This document shows positions 1 through 6,169 of a stretch of DNA of 9,279 nt, piece by piece. The stretch is taken from assembly GCA_002304935.1 (NCBI GenBank), contig DBPS01000002.1, forward strand, positions 34,006 through 43,284. Reading direction: 5' to 3'. Source of the DNA: Candidatus Humimicrobium oleiphilum (GTDB taxonomy: Bacteria > Actinomycetota > Humimicrobiia > Humimicrobiales > Humimicrobiaceae). Under the pieces are notes generated by a model that saw nothing but the letters and a program-made list of their open reading frames with translations, did not search any database and was not told the origin of the DNA. Every line of letters begins with the position of its first letter. Position 1 is the stretch's first letter. Position numbers and translations under genes: made by a program.

Positions 1-218
1 TGAGGCTGGTTTTTAAGAATTCTTTTTACATCTGTAAGAGACAGAGGATTCCCTTCTATGCTTGTTGATGCATAAGCTGAAATTTCCCTGGCATCTCTTT
101 CAAGTTCATATAGCATTATTTTTGATAATTTTTTATTGTTAAGTTCAAATACAATAAAACTGATTTGTTTTATATTGGCAAGTAATTTATTGGTGATAGT
201 ATATTCAGGATTAAACAT
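1..218 (-). CDS. Fic-family protein, N-terminal part (runs off the left edge)
   Basis: The first 72 codons of a minus-strand gene are present; the rest lies outside the window. The N-terminus starts MFNPEYTITNKLL, continues with a helical stretch, and reaches STSIEGNPLSLTDV at residues 51-64. That segment matches the N-terminal helix of Fic/DOC proteins, in which the S/T-x-x-x-E-G/N motif (here S51 to E55-G56) is the autoinhibitory glutamate motif. Full-length members use an HPFxxGNGR motif to transfer AMP from ATP to target proteins, and many carry a winged-helix domain at the C-terminus. Neither can be checked here. The ATG at 216-218 has no Shine-Dalgarno sequence; it sits at the edge of a palindrome just downstream of a good promoter, so translation may be leaderless. 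The next ATG (codon 35) also lacks a ribosome binding site. The family call is fairly secure; the activity is inferred. Confidence 0.78.
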   Translation of the reverse strand, partial: MFNPEYTITNKLLANIKQISFIVFELNNKKLSKIMLYELERDAREISAYASTSIEGNPLSLTDVKRILKNQP

Positions 219-242
219 AATAGACTAATTGTAGTCTATTAT
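217..242. promoter_or_regulatory. Perfect palindrome over the fic start codon (likely operator)
   Basis: Arms ATAATAGACTA (217-227) and TAGTCTATTAT (232-242) are exact reverse complements, 11 bp each, around a 4-bp ATTG centre. The element includes two bases of the start codon and the -10 box of the predicted promoter. A bound protein would therefore block transcription. Self-control by the Fic protein, through a C-terminal winged helix if it has one, is an inference. Confidence 0.7.
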
Positions 243-256
243 CAGACGATTTGCAA
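228..256 (-). promoter_or_regulatory. Predicted promoter of the fic gene
   Basis: On the minus strand, TTGCAA (251-256) and TACAAT (228-233) are separated by exactly 17 bp, close to the sigma-70 consensus. The transcript start expected about 7 nt further on falls at or next to the ATG (216-218). This agrees with the missing ribosome binding site and suggests a leaderless mRNA. The -10 hexamer lies inside the palindrome. Confidence 0.55.
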
Positions 257-306
257 TTATTGATACAGCAAATAAATGCTTTAATTTCTTCTGCCATAAT
301 ATTTTA

Positions 307-609
307 TTACTTTACAATAAAAATAATGGCCCAGTGGATTATTATGAAAACCAAAGAAACCACAAATATTGAGACTTCTGTCTGATTCTTCTTCATGCGG
401 GTTTTCCCCAGATAATAAATAGCTACCGGCAGCAAAGCAGTTATAAAGACTATCCATTTCCCTGCTGTTTCGACACTTCCGTTACTGTTCCAGTGGTATG
501 GTACTGTCGCCGGAAGATATGGGTATATAAAAATTGTCGCAATGAATGATATTGCTGTCAGAACAATGATTATTTTGTCAGGCAGAACAATTTTTTTTAA
601 ATTTTCCAT
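307..609 (-). CDS. Small DUF1648-type membrane protein
   Basis: A 100-residue protein with three predicted membrane helices (about 12-30, 51-68 and 79-98). Between helices 1 and 2 lies the DUF1648 signature, LPATVPYHWNSNGSVE (about residues 32-47), with the PxHWNxxG core. DUF1648 forms the N-terminal part of SdpI-type immunity proteins and also occurs alone in small integral membrane proteins of low-GC bacteria. This copy is the short form and has no room for the SdpI half. An AAAGGA sequence lies about 10 nt before the ATG. It follows the DUF6544 gene on the same strand after a 105-bp gap, so it may be the tail of the marR-led cluster or have its own promoter. It probably acts in the cytoplasmic membrane; its exact role is unknown. 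Confidence 0.8.
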   Translation of the reverse strand: MENLKKIVLPDKIIIVLTAISFIATIFIYPYLPATVPYHWNSNGSVETAGKWIVFITALLPVAIYYLGKTRMKKNQTEVSIFVVSLVFIIIHWAIIFIVK

Positions 610-714
610 TATTTTTTATATCCTTTTTTTCTAATTAAAAATTTTTAAACTAATAATTTCCAACAATGCAAAGTAAAGATGTTTCTTTGTTAATCCAAAA
701 GGAAGCAATCAAAT
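610..714. other. Gap between DUF6544 and DUF1648 genes, with two inverted repeats
   Basis: One repeat has exact 10-bp arms, TAATCCAAAA (691-700) and TTTTGGATTA (724-733), around a 23-nt centre that includes the DUF6544 stop codon. The other is a short hairpin, CAAAG-t-AAA (669-677) with TTT-CTTTG (682-689) around GATG. Neither is followed by a T-run in the minus direction, so I do not call a terminator. They could protect the 3' end of the upstream message or be chance AT-rich symmetry. I see no convincing promoter for the DUF1648 gene. Confidence 0.4.
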
Positions 715-1587
715 TTAAAATAGTTTTGGATTATATTCGACCATTACATCCTTTCCGTCAAAATACACCAGGTCACCATCATCATAATGCCAGACTGCCT
801 GGAAACCTGATGGCTGTCTTATGCCATCTTTTTCCCTATAATCACTGAAAACAACTGACCATCTTATCTTTTCACTCTTTCCGTCAGTTGATACGGCTTC
901 CCTGTCATCAGTGCTGAAGGATAATAGCTCACCATTTTCTTTAAAAGAGAAAATGCCGCTTGCGTTTTTTCCGTAATACGTAATTGTGGCTCTGGCATGC
1001 AAATCATCCACATTTTCCCAGGCTATATAGTCCTGTAAAGCTACATTCGGGATAATAAGACACTCGGATAAAAAAGTGACAAGACTTGCTTTATCCATAG
1101 TTTCTCCTGTCTGATTAAATAAGGTAAAAAGTTTTGCCAAAACTCCTTTCATTGAGCCACTCCCGGAAATGAATGAATCCAGGCCTTCAAAAGGAATCCC
1201 TCGCATGGAGCTGTCAATATAAGCAATTCTGGCAGGTTCATTTGCAACATTATATTGTATATAATCAATAATAGTGGCTGGCTTTCCTTTACCGAATATG
1301 AATTTAACATTTTTATATACTGCTTTCATACTATTCATTTTAGGTGTATTTATATAGCCGCAATGATGAAAATATTCCTGAACCGGAGATGGAAGATCTG
1401 CAATATCTTCCTCTTTGAATATCCCTGAACCATTTGCCGTATCTTTTAATAATATATTTCTGGCAGAAATAAATTCTGCTTTTGTTTTTGAATATGGAAT
1501 TGAAAAAAATATCAAAATACTTCCCAAAAAGCAGACTATCACTATAATCGCTATAATCATTTTTCTGATTCCTCGCTTTCTTCCCAT
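715..1587 (-). CDS. DUF6544-type membrane-anchored protein
   Basis: A 290-residue protein with a positively charged N-terminus and one hydrophobic segment (about 10-31), read as a membrane anchor or uncleaved signal. The rest would then be extracytoplasmic. Family hallmarks are LPSPVQEYF at residues 65-73, a later W-x-N-V-D-D-L-H-A-R stretch, a predicted beta segment followed by FKENGELLSF and a D-D-R, then SDYREKDGIRQP and a closing W-H-Y-D-D-G. Together these match the DUF6544 (DUF6920-like) pattern, whose biochemical function is not known to me. The ATG at 1587 is preceded by GGGAG about 7 nt away; an internal ATG at codon 10 (GAGGA upstream) is also possible. It follows the CPBP gene by 21 bp, so co-transcription is likely and a shared envelope role is inferred. 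Confidence 0.65.
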   Translation of the reverse strand: MGRKRGIRKMIIAIIVIVCFLGSILIFFSIPYSKTKAEFISARNILLKDTANGSGIFKEEDIADLPSPVQEYFHHCGYINTPKMNSMKAVYKNVKFIFGKGKPATIIDYIQYNVANEPARIAYIDSSMRGIPFEGLDSFISGSGSMKGVLAKLFTLFNQTGETMDKASLVTFLSECLIIPNVALQDYIAWENVDDLHARATITYYGKNASGIFSFKENGELLSFSTDDREAVSTDGKSEKIRWSVVFSDYREKDGIRQPSGFQAVWHYDDGDLVYFDGKDVMVEYNPKLF

Positions 1588-1608
1588 AACTCTTCTCCCG
1601 TAACCTTT

Positions 1609-2475
1609 TTAAATAATATTTATATTAATTTTTTTATATTGCAGGTTTATGTTTTTATCATCCATCTGCCTGGTTTTTAAGAAAACATAACTATTCTTAT
1701 TCCATAAGAAAAATCCCGTAGCCGTAACAAAGTAGAATACAGCATACCAGGTAACCAGATCCATTCTTGAACCCTTAAACATTTCTCCAAGGAAATTAAA
1801 TGTGAAGTGTATAAATATGGGAACAAACAGATTTTTACATCTCTGGTAGCAAACCCCCATGACAAAACCCAGAGATGTTATGCAGATAACAAATACGATT
1901 ATGTATCTAAAAAGAACTGCTCCGCTATATCCTGTTTCCAGAAACCATATCGGAGTATGCCAAAATGACCAGATGATACTGACTATTAAAGAACTCCTGG
2001 CTATACCGTATTTTTTATTTATCGCTGGCAGCAAATACCCTCTCCAGCCAGACTCTTCTCCCGTTGCTCCCTGTATCAGGGTAAAAAAGAGAGCAGACAT
2101 AAGAGTATAAAATGAAAAATCAAGCATGCTTATAAAACTGACATTATTCCTGGCTGAAACAATAAAGACGCTGGATGCAAAAATAATTATCTGAATTATG
2201 AATATTGTTGCCAGCAGACGAACATTTACTTTTTCTTTAAAAGCATTTTTATAAAAACTTTTTACTGTTTTGCCTGGATAAAGTTTTTTAAACATCAGTA
2301 AAAACACATAGGTCGGAGTCCATGCCGTTATTGCAGTTAACCATTTCATGACAAAAGGAGTCCCATGCAATAATATTGTCGCAATAGCACCTAACGCTAA
2401 AAGCAATAATATAAACAATCCATAGGTGTATATGACATACTGTATTATGTGGTTTTTTGATTTTGCAATATCCAT
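1609..2475 (-). CDS. CPBP-family intramembrane metalloprotease
   Basis: A 288-residue multi-helix membrane protein of the CPBP (Abi/CAAX protease and bacteriocin-processing) family. The three conserved motifs are visible in order: EExxxR at 140-145 (EESGWR), FWHTPIW with H173, and HFTFN with H223 and N227. These Glu and His residues form the predicted metal-dependent active site within the membrane. Relatives include eukaryotic Rce1, which trims prenylated proteins, and bacterial proteins tied to bacteriocin immunity. The substrate here is unknown. Translation probably uses AAGGAG inside the end of the preceding lipoprotein gene, about 10 nt before the ATG, with a 4-nt gap between the genes. 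The tight spacing after marR and the lipoprotein supports one operon. The C-terminal 50 or so residues beyond the core are hydrophobic, then polar and Lys/Asn-rich. All key residues are intact, so it is probably active. Confidence 0.88.
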   Translation of the reverse strand: MDIAKSKNHIIQYVIYTYGLFILLLLALGAIATILLHGTPFVMKWLTAITAWTPTYVFLLMFKKLYPGKTVKSFYKNAFKEKVNVRLLATIFIIQIIIFASSVFIVSARNNVSFISMLDFSFYTLMSALFFTLIQGATGEESGWRGYLLPAINKKYGIARSSLIVSIIWSFWHTPIWFLETGYSGAVLFRYIIVFVICITSLGFVMGVCYQRCKNLFVPIFIHFTFNFLGEMFKGSRMDLVTWYAVFYFVTATGFFLWNKNSYVFLKTRQMDDKNINLQYKKININII

Positions 2476-2479
2476 GGTT

Positions 2480-2896
2480 TTAATGCTCCTTTTCAGTTCC
2501 AGAAAGTGTTTTGATAAAATAAATGCTTCCCTGTGCTTTTACTCCTGTGACAAAAAAGCTATAAGTGCCGCTTTCTTCAATTTTTATTGTGAAATTGCTG
2601 CAGCCAATATTATCGCCGATATACGCCACTCTGTTCTTTTCATTTTTCACAGTAATGTCAACTTCCCCTTTATTAATATCTATAACAGTTTCAACTGATT
2701 CTCCTTTTGAAAGATTCATTTTTCCGCTGACTGTAGTATTCATAGCTTCGAAATCAAGTAAAAACTGACTGTCATTTATCGTTTTACTCCCGGAAAAAGC
2801 CGCATTACCAGAACAACCGGATATTATAAAAATCAAAACAGGCAGCAAGATAAATAAAATGTTTTTAAAGGTAATAGTCGTACATATCTTTTTCAT
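2480..2896 (-). CDS. Small secreted lipoprotein of the marR operon
   Basis: A 138-residue lipoprotein. The N-terminus has Lys residues, a long hydrophobic core and a lipobox, IISGC, with the lipidated Cys at 28. The mature part is about 110 residues and rich in beta-strand-like alternation (VETVIDINKGEVDITVKN, and ESGTYSFFVTG near the end), which suggests a small beta-sandwich. I recognise no named family. Its ATG overlaps the marR stop in an ATGA arrangement (2893-2896), with AGGAGG about 10 nt upstream, so it is translationally coupled to marR. The CPBP protease starts 4 nt after its stop. Two further cysteines are present, C5 in the signal and one at about residue 100 (IGCSNF), so a mature-domain disulfide with the lipid Cys is not expected. 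It may be a partner or substrate of the protease; that is inference from position only. Confidence 0.75.
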   Translation of the reverse strand: MKKICTTITFKNILFILLPVLIFIISGCSGNAAFSGSKTINDSQFLLDFEAMNTTVSGKMNLSKGESVETVIDINKGEVDITVKNEKNRVAYIGDNIGCSNFTIKIEESGTYSFFVTGVKAQGSIYFIKTLSGTEKEH

Positions 2897-3366
2897 ATTA
2901 AGTCACCCTCCTGAACAGTACTTCCCCTTAATTTCATAATCTCTTTAATGTTCAGGTCTAATCTGCTTAATCCTTTGTAAAGATTCCGGGTTAATCCAGC
3001 ATCAAATCCGGCAAAGATTTTTTCTAGAAATTCTATTTCCCGTCCGCCCCTTTTCTTAAAATAACCGATGCATTTCGGAGTAAGCTCGATTCTGAGAATC
3101 CTTGTATCGTTTTCATCTTTCGATATTTTTACATAACCGCTCTTTTGCAAAGCGACTGCTATACGTTTTGCGTTTTGACGGGAATATCCGATAAAGTTTG
3201 CTAATTCGCTTATCATGGGCGGTTTCTCAAATGTTGTGACACTTACAATAAAAAGCCATTGTTTCGTTGTTATGTTCTCATCAAATTCGTCGCCAATTAC
3301 CTGCAATTTGTTGGATAAAGTAAATATTGTTCCAAAAATATATGCCTTCTGCCCAAGCTCGTCCAT
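2893..3366 (-). CDS. MarR-family transcriptional regulator
   Basis: A 157-residue MarR/SlyA-type repressor of usual length. After an N-terminal dimerisation helix, the winged helix runs from about residue 33 (TTKQWLFIVSV) through ISELANFIGYSRQNAKRIAVALQ, whose SRQNAKR part is the recognition helix. The wing is KDENDTRILRIELT, with the typical D-x-R and LT of MarR proteins. C-terminal helices complete the dimer interface. AGGAGG (3374-3379) stands 7 nt before the ATG. It is the first gene of a leftward operon and its promoter carries two matching palindromes, so autorepression is the simplest model. Inducer release by a small hydrophobic or phenolic ligand is common in the family but not shown here. 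Downstream genes point to an envelope-stress regulon. Confidence 0.9.
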   Translation of the reverse strand: MDELGQKAYIFGTIFTLSNKLQVIGDEFDENITTKQWLFIVSVTTFEKPPMISELANFIGYSRQNAKRIAVALQKSGYVKISKDENDTRILRIELTPKCIGYFKKRGGREIEFLEKIFAGFDAGLTRNLYKGLSRLDLNIKEIMKLRGSTVQEGDLI

Positions 3367-3381
3367 TTTTTAACCTCCTAT

Positions 3382-3397
3382 AGGTAATATGTTACCT
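3382..3397. promoter_or_regulatory. MarR operator site 1 (downstream of transcript start)
   Basis: Exact 6-bp arms AGGTAA (3382-3387) and TTACCT (3392-3397) flank TATG. Counted from the predicted -10 box, the site covers roughly +5 to +20 of the transcript, between the start point and the ribosome binding site. A 16-bp palindrome of this form is typical of MarR binding sites. Binding by the adjacent regulator is inferred. Confidence 0.65.
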
Positions 3398-3408
3398 TTA
3401 TAATGAGT

Positions 3409-3437
3409 ATAATAAGTAATATATTACCTAATATCAA
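3409..3437 (-). promoter_or_regulatory. Predicted promoter of the marR operon
   Basis: On the minus strand, TTGATA (3432-3437) and TATTAT (3409-3414) are 17 bp apart, a near-consensus sigma-70 promoter. The expected start is near 3402. The leader is about 36 nt long, ending in AGGAGG and the marR ATG. Operator 2 fills the spacer and operator 1 lies just downstream, so this is a tightly repressible promoter by layout. Confidence 0.7.
3414..3429. promoter_or_regulatory. MarR operator site 2 (in the promoter spacer)
   Basis: AAGTAA (3414-3419), TATA and TTACCT (3424-3429) repeat the site 1 pattern with one arm mismatch. The two centres are 32 bp apart, about three helical turns, so two dimers would sit on the same face of the DNA. 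Site 2 occupies the spacer between the -35 and -10 boxes. Confidence 0.65.
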
Positions 3438-3613
3438 TGATTTTTTTATTTTTTTTGATTTCCGGCAGCTTTATATCTAAAGCAAAGAAATCAAAGCCTG
3501 CCGGTATTAAAGCTGAGAGCGCTCAGTCATGTTTGTGTGACGGCCTTAGGGTTAAGGAAATTGCTTTTTCACATGCTCTGCAAATTTTTCGAAATCGCAG
3601 ATAACTATAATTT
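3438..3613. other. Non-coding stretch with several inverted repeats
   Basis: I find no supported gene here on either strand. The region holds a T-rich tract (3441-3457) and a long-range hairpin at 3462-3504. Smaller palindromes follow: CTGAG-AGCG-CTCAG (3513-3526), CCTTA-GGGT-TAAGG (3544-3557), and a loose stem CTGC (3578-3581) with GCAG (3597-3600). None is followed by a T-run in the minus direction, in which the upstream lipoprotein gene is read, so no intrinsic terminator is called. A minus-strand in-frame stretch reading ICDFEKFAEHVKKQFP before a stop (about 3554-3602) looks protein-like but has no start codon or context. It could be a worn gene end. Confidence 0.45.
3462..3504. repeat. 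Inverted repeat CCGGCAG / CTGCCGG
   Basis: CCGGCAG (3462-3468) pairs exactly with CTGCCGG (3498-3504). The stem extends through CTTT (3469-3472) with AAAG (3493-3496), skipping one C at 3497. The GC-rich arms stand out in AT-rich surroundings. The T-rich run lies on the 5' side in the plus direction, so the layout is wrong for a terminator on either strand. Its function is unknown. Confidence 0.5.
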
Positions 3614-5146
3614 CTAAGAACCTGCCTGCTCTACCTCTTCCAGATAAGAATCTTTGAGGACAAAAATCTTTGTAACTTTTTCAACAGGACAGCATTTGGG
3701 ATCACTCTCTTTATAAGCGCTCATATCGACGTAGATTTTTCCGTCTTCTATTTTTATATCCCCTACTTTAACCATAATGTCACCTAAAAAAGCATTGGCA
3801 ATACTATAAATATAAAATCCTCCGTTATAAATGGCATGGAGATAATAAAAAGTATCGGTTTCTCCTATTTTTTCAATCAGTACTGCTGCACCATCATTAA
3901 TCCCGTTGGCATCCAGATCACCTGTAGCTATAAAATCAGATAGTGTTATGGATAATTCGGTTTTAAAACCATCCTGCTTATTTATTTCTTCAGTATATTT
4001 GCCATCTGTGAGCTGAATATATCCGTTTACTGAGTTTGCTGAAGGAAAATTAAGGTATTTCATCTGTTCTGAAATCATATAGGGGGAATCAAGCTCATAA
4101 ATTTTTATAAGTTCGTTAATATATCCGGCAATTATATCATAAATTTCATCTGTAAATGTATAATTGGTGTTTTTAAGCTCTTCAAGATAATTTTTAATTA
4201 TTTTTGCTGCTTCTGATTCAATATTATCAGATATGGTTTTGTTATAGCTCTGTATTACTTCTTCGAAAACAGTATTTGTTGTCCAATCCCTCGTGGGAGT
4301 GTTATTCTGTCCGTAGAGATATGATGCAAAATACAAAAGCATTAAATTGCCTGTCTCTATTCTGCGGTGTGTTTCATTTTTGTATGCTGAGATATATTTT
4401 TCAGCATTTATCATCCTTGCCGCAAGTTCATCCCAGGATATCATAAGGCCTGCATCCCTGGCATATACTTCGTTTGATTCTTCTGCCCTTATGCTAATAT
4501 AGTCGCTGTATTCTTTGTCTATATAACCAGAATATTTTTTCAGATATTCAAAATCTATAATGGGATAATAGGATCCTTCAAGATTTATAAATCTGTAGCC
4601 TCCGTCTAGAATTTTTAAAATGTCTGATTTTAAATTTTCATCCGTAATTTTATCGATATTATCTTTTGTGAATTCATCTTCATTTTCAAAAGCATCTATT
4701 AATTTTTGCTGGCCGTCTCCTTCAAACAGATATTGTGTTGCTATCTCTATATAGGCTTTTTGGATGTGTTCAAGCTTGTCAAGCAGCACTGTCATTGTGG
4801 AAGGCATAGTATTTGAAAGATTGTCATCTATATATTTTATAAGCTCATCAGGCATGGCATTTTCTTCGAAAAGCTTATTGAATCCTGCAATTATTTTTTC
4901 CTGCTCAGTTATTTCAGCTGCCTGCTCAGAGTTTTCTGTATCTGCTTCAGTAGTTTCTGTCATGTTTTCTTCTTCGATTTCTTCAGTATTTTCCTTCGGT
5001 TTGGTCTGCTCAGCAGCAGTATTGCCCGTTTCTGTTACAGCCAGAGCTTTACAGCCTGCAAGAGGAATTAAAACACTAACGAGTAAAAATATTGTCAATG
5101 TAATTATCCGGGATATTATTATGTAATTATTTTTTCTTTTCAGCAT
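3614..5146 (-). CDS. Large lipoprotein with acidic linker and C-terminal DPxCCP domain
   Basis: A 510-residue lipoprotein. The signal segment ends in the lipobox PLAGC with lipid Cys at 32. Residues 33-80 form a Thr/Glu-rich, low-complexity linker. A long, mainly helical middle region (about 80-370) matches nothing I can name. The C-terminal domain (about 380-510) begins near a beta segment and contains GDLDANGINDGAAVLI from 409, a Ca-binding-like D-x-D-x-N loop. Near the end is SDPKCCPV (CC at 485-486), followed by KVTKIFVLKDSYLEE. I recognise this tail as a recurrent module of secreted bacterial lipoproteins, usually GDLDGDGxxDA then DPxCCPT, with no known activity. GAGGGGG lies about 7 nt before the ATG. 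It has its own predicted promoter and seems to be a single-gene unit. It probably faces outward from the membrane. Confidence 0.75.
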   Translation of the reverse strand: MLKRKNNYIIISRIITLTIFLLVSVLIPLAGCKALAVTETGNTAAEQTKPKENTEEIEEENMTETTEADTENSEQAAEITEQEKIIAGFNKLFEENAMPDELIKYIDDNLSNTMPSTMTVLLDKLEHIQKAYIEIATQYLFEGDGQQKLIDAFENEDEFTKDNIDKITDENLKSDILKILDGGYRFINLEGSYYPIIDFEYLKKYSGYIDKEYSDYISIRAEESNEVYARDAGLMISWDELAARMINAEKYISAYKNETHRRIETGNLMLLYFASYLYGQNNTPTRDWTTNTVFEEVIQSYNKTISDNIESEAAKIIKNYLEELKNTNYTFTDEIYDIIAGYINELIKIYELDSPYMISEQMKYLNFPSANSVNGYIQLTDGKYTEEINKQDGFKTELSITLSDFIATGDLDANGINDGAAVLIEKIGETDTFYYLHAIYNGGFYIYSIANAFLGDIMVKVGDIKIEDGKIYVDMSAYKESDPKCCPVEKVTKIFVLKDSYLEEVEQAGS

Positions 5147-5216
5147 TATATTTCCCCCTCAAAAAAGTAATAATTAATTAATAATTTGTCGTTTCAGTCT
5201 TAAGATCTAAAAAACT

Positions 5217-5246
5217 ATAATACCAGAAACAAAACAACAGAATCAA
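5217..5246 (-). promoter_or_regulatory. Predicted promoter of the 510-residue lipoprotein gene
   Basis: Minus strand: TTGATT (5241-5246), an 18-bp spacer, then TATTAT (5217-5222) preceded by TGG, an extended -10. The leader to the ATG at 5146 is about 65 nt and contains an AT-rich, partly symmetrical tract (5168-5186). Confidence 0.5.
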
Positions 5247-5279
5247 TTGCTATTAAAATATAACAAGCCGGGATTCAGG

Positions 5280-6158
5280 CTAAAAATATTTAAAAGCGTT
5301 AAAAACAGCCGATGGTTTTAATTTTAATGCCTGATCTATTTCAGCATAACTTAAATAACCACAATCTTCGCAAAGCCGGGCATTTCCTGAAAATCTGCAG
5401 CACTCATATATATTTTTATTTTCATAAATGCGGCAGATATCCAAAGGCCTCTTCCAATCGTTTCTTATTGCTGAATTTATCCCTGAAACAGAATTTAATA
5501 TTTTATATTTTTCTTTATGGTTTAATAATCTGAACAAAATTTCATTTCTTTCAGAAGCTTCTATATATAAATCATCATATCCGTAATATGGTGTATGAAA
5601 ATAAAAGAATATTCCCTTTATATTATCTACCATACCCATATACCTGCAAAATTCTTCAATCTCATTTTTATTATAATTGTTAATCGTAAAATTTATAAAA
5701 AGAGAAGGATTCTTTGAATTACTGATATTTTCCATTATCCTGTCAAATGATTTGCCGCGTATAAGGTCATGGGTTTTTCTTAATCCGTCAACACTAATAA
5801 AAACGGTGTCGGCAGATGTTTCTATTTTTATAGTTCCGTTTGTGTAAATAATAACTGCCATAAATCCCTTTTTATGGGCATATTTTACAATGTCTTCAAT
5901 GCCGCACTGACCATCATGCCATAGAAGCGGCTCTCCACCCTCAAGATATAGGGTCCGGCCTCCTTCTTTGTAAAAATCATTAAGTATGGAAGTTATTTCT
6001 GTAAAACTCATATCATCTGTCTGGCGCTCAGTAACCTGGCAATGCCGGCATCTCAGATTACATTTGTTGGTTAAGACCAGGCCTGCAATAAGCGGAGTAT
6101 GCCTGTGCAGGATTTTATTGCCGATTATATATTTAATGCCAAAAATTATAGTTTTCAT
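5280..6158 (-). CDS. Radical SAM protein with Cys-rich C-terminal region
   Basis: A 292-residue radical SAM enzyme. The CxxxCxxC motif that binds the SAM-cleaving 4Fe-4S cluster is at C33, C37 and C40 (NKCNLRCRHC). LEGGEPLL follows at about 73-80, and IYTNGT and ISVDG mark later strands of the TIM-barrel core. The tail has C242, C253, C254, C263 and C266, the last two in CEDCGYLS, suggesting a second cluster of SPASM or twitch type. The substrate is unknown; such enzymes modify peptides, cofactors or lipids. It lies 11 bp downstream of another radical SAM gene, so co-expression is likely. No Shine-Dalgarno is visible before the ATG, only an A/T run, so initiation may depend on coupling. I found no RiPP precursor or transporter beside it. 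The class call is secure; the role is open. Confidence 0.85.
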   Translation of the reverse strand: MKTIIFGIKYIIGNKILHRHTPLIAGLVLTNKCNLRCRHCQVTERQTDDMSFTEITSILNDFYKEGGRTLYLEGGEPLLWHDGQCGIEDIVKYAHKKGFMAVIIYTNGTIKIETSADTVFISVDGLRKTHDLIRGKSFDRIMENISNSKNPSLFINFTINNYNKNEIEEFCRYMGMVDNIKGIFFYFHTPYYGYDDLYIEASERNEILFRLLNHKEKYKILNSVSGINSAIRNDWKRPLDICRIYENKNIYECCRFSGNARLCEDCGYLSYAEIDQALKLKPSAVFNAFKYF

Positions 6159-6169
6159 TTTTTAAAACA

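Noticed and set aside
211..297. A 28-codon minus-strand frame starting MAEEIKAFICC
   Set aside because: It has no ribosome binding site, runs through the palindrome and promoter of the fic gene, and its stop overlaps fic out of frame. It is probably chance.
666..848. Plus-strand 60-codon frame with a His run
   Set aside because: It is antisense to the end of the DUF6544 gene, has no ribosome binding site, and its composition is a by-product of the opposite strand.
1677..1865. 62-codon minus-strand frame inside the CPBP gene
   Set aside because: It is out of frame within an intact CPBP gene, with no separate start signal.
3462..3504. Intrinsic terminator
   Set aside because: The stem is good, but the T-rich tract is on the 5' side in the plus direction and becomes A-rich 3' in the minus direction, so it cannot terminate either way.
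4764..5126. Plus-strand 120-codon Ser/Val-rich frame
   Set aside because: It is antisense to the Glu/Thr-rich linker of the lipoprotein. Its Ser-rich composition is simply the complement of Glu codons.
5266..5281. Terminator after the second radical SAM gene (AGCC / GGCT)
   Set aside because: It has only a 4-bp stem with an 8-nt loop, and the following T-run is broken (TGTTATATTTT). Too weak to call.
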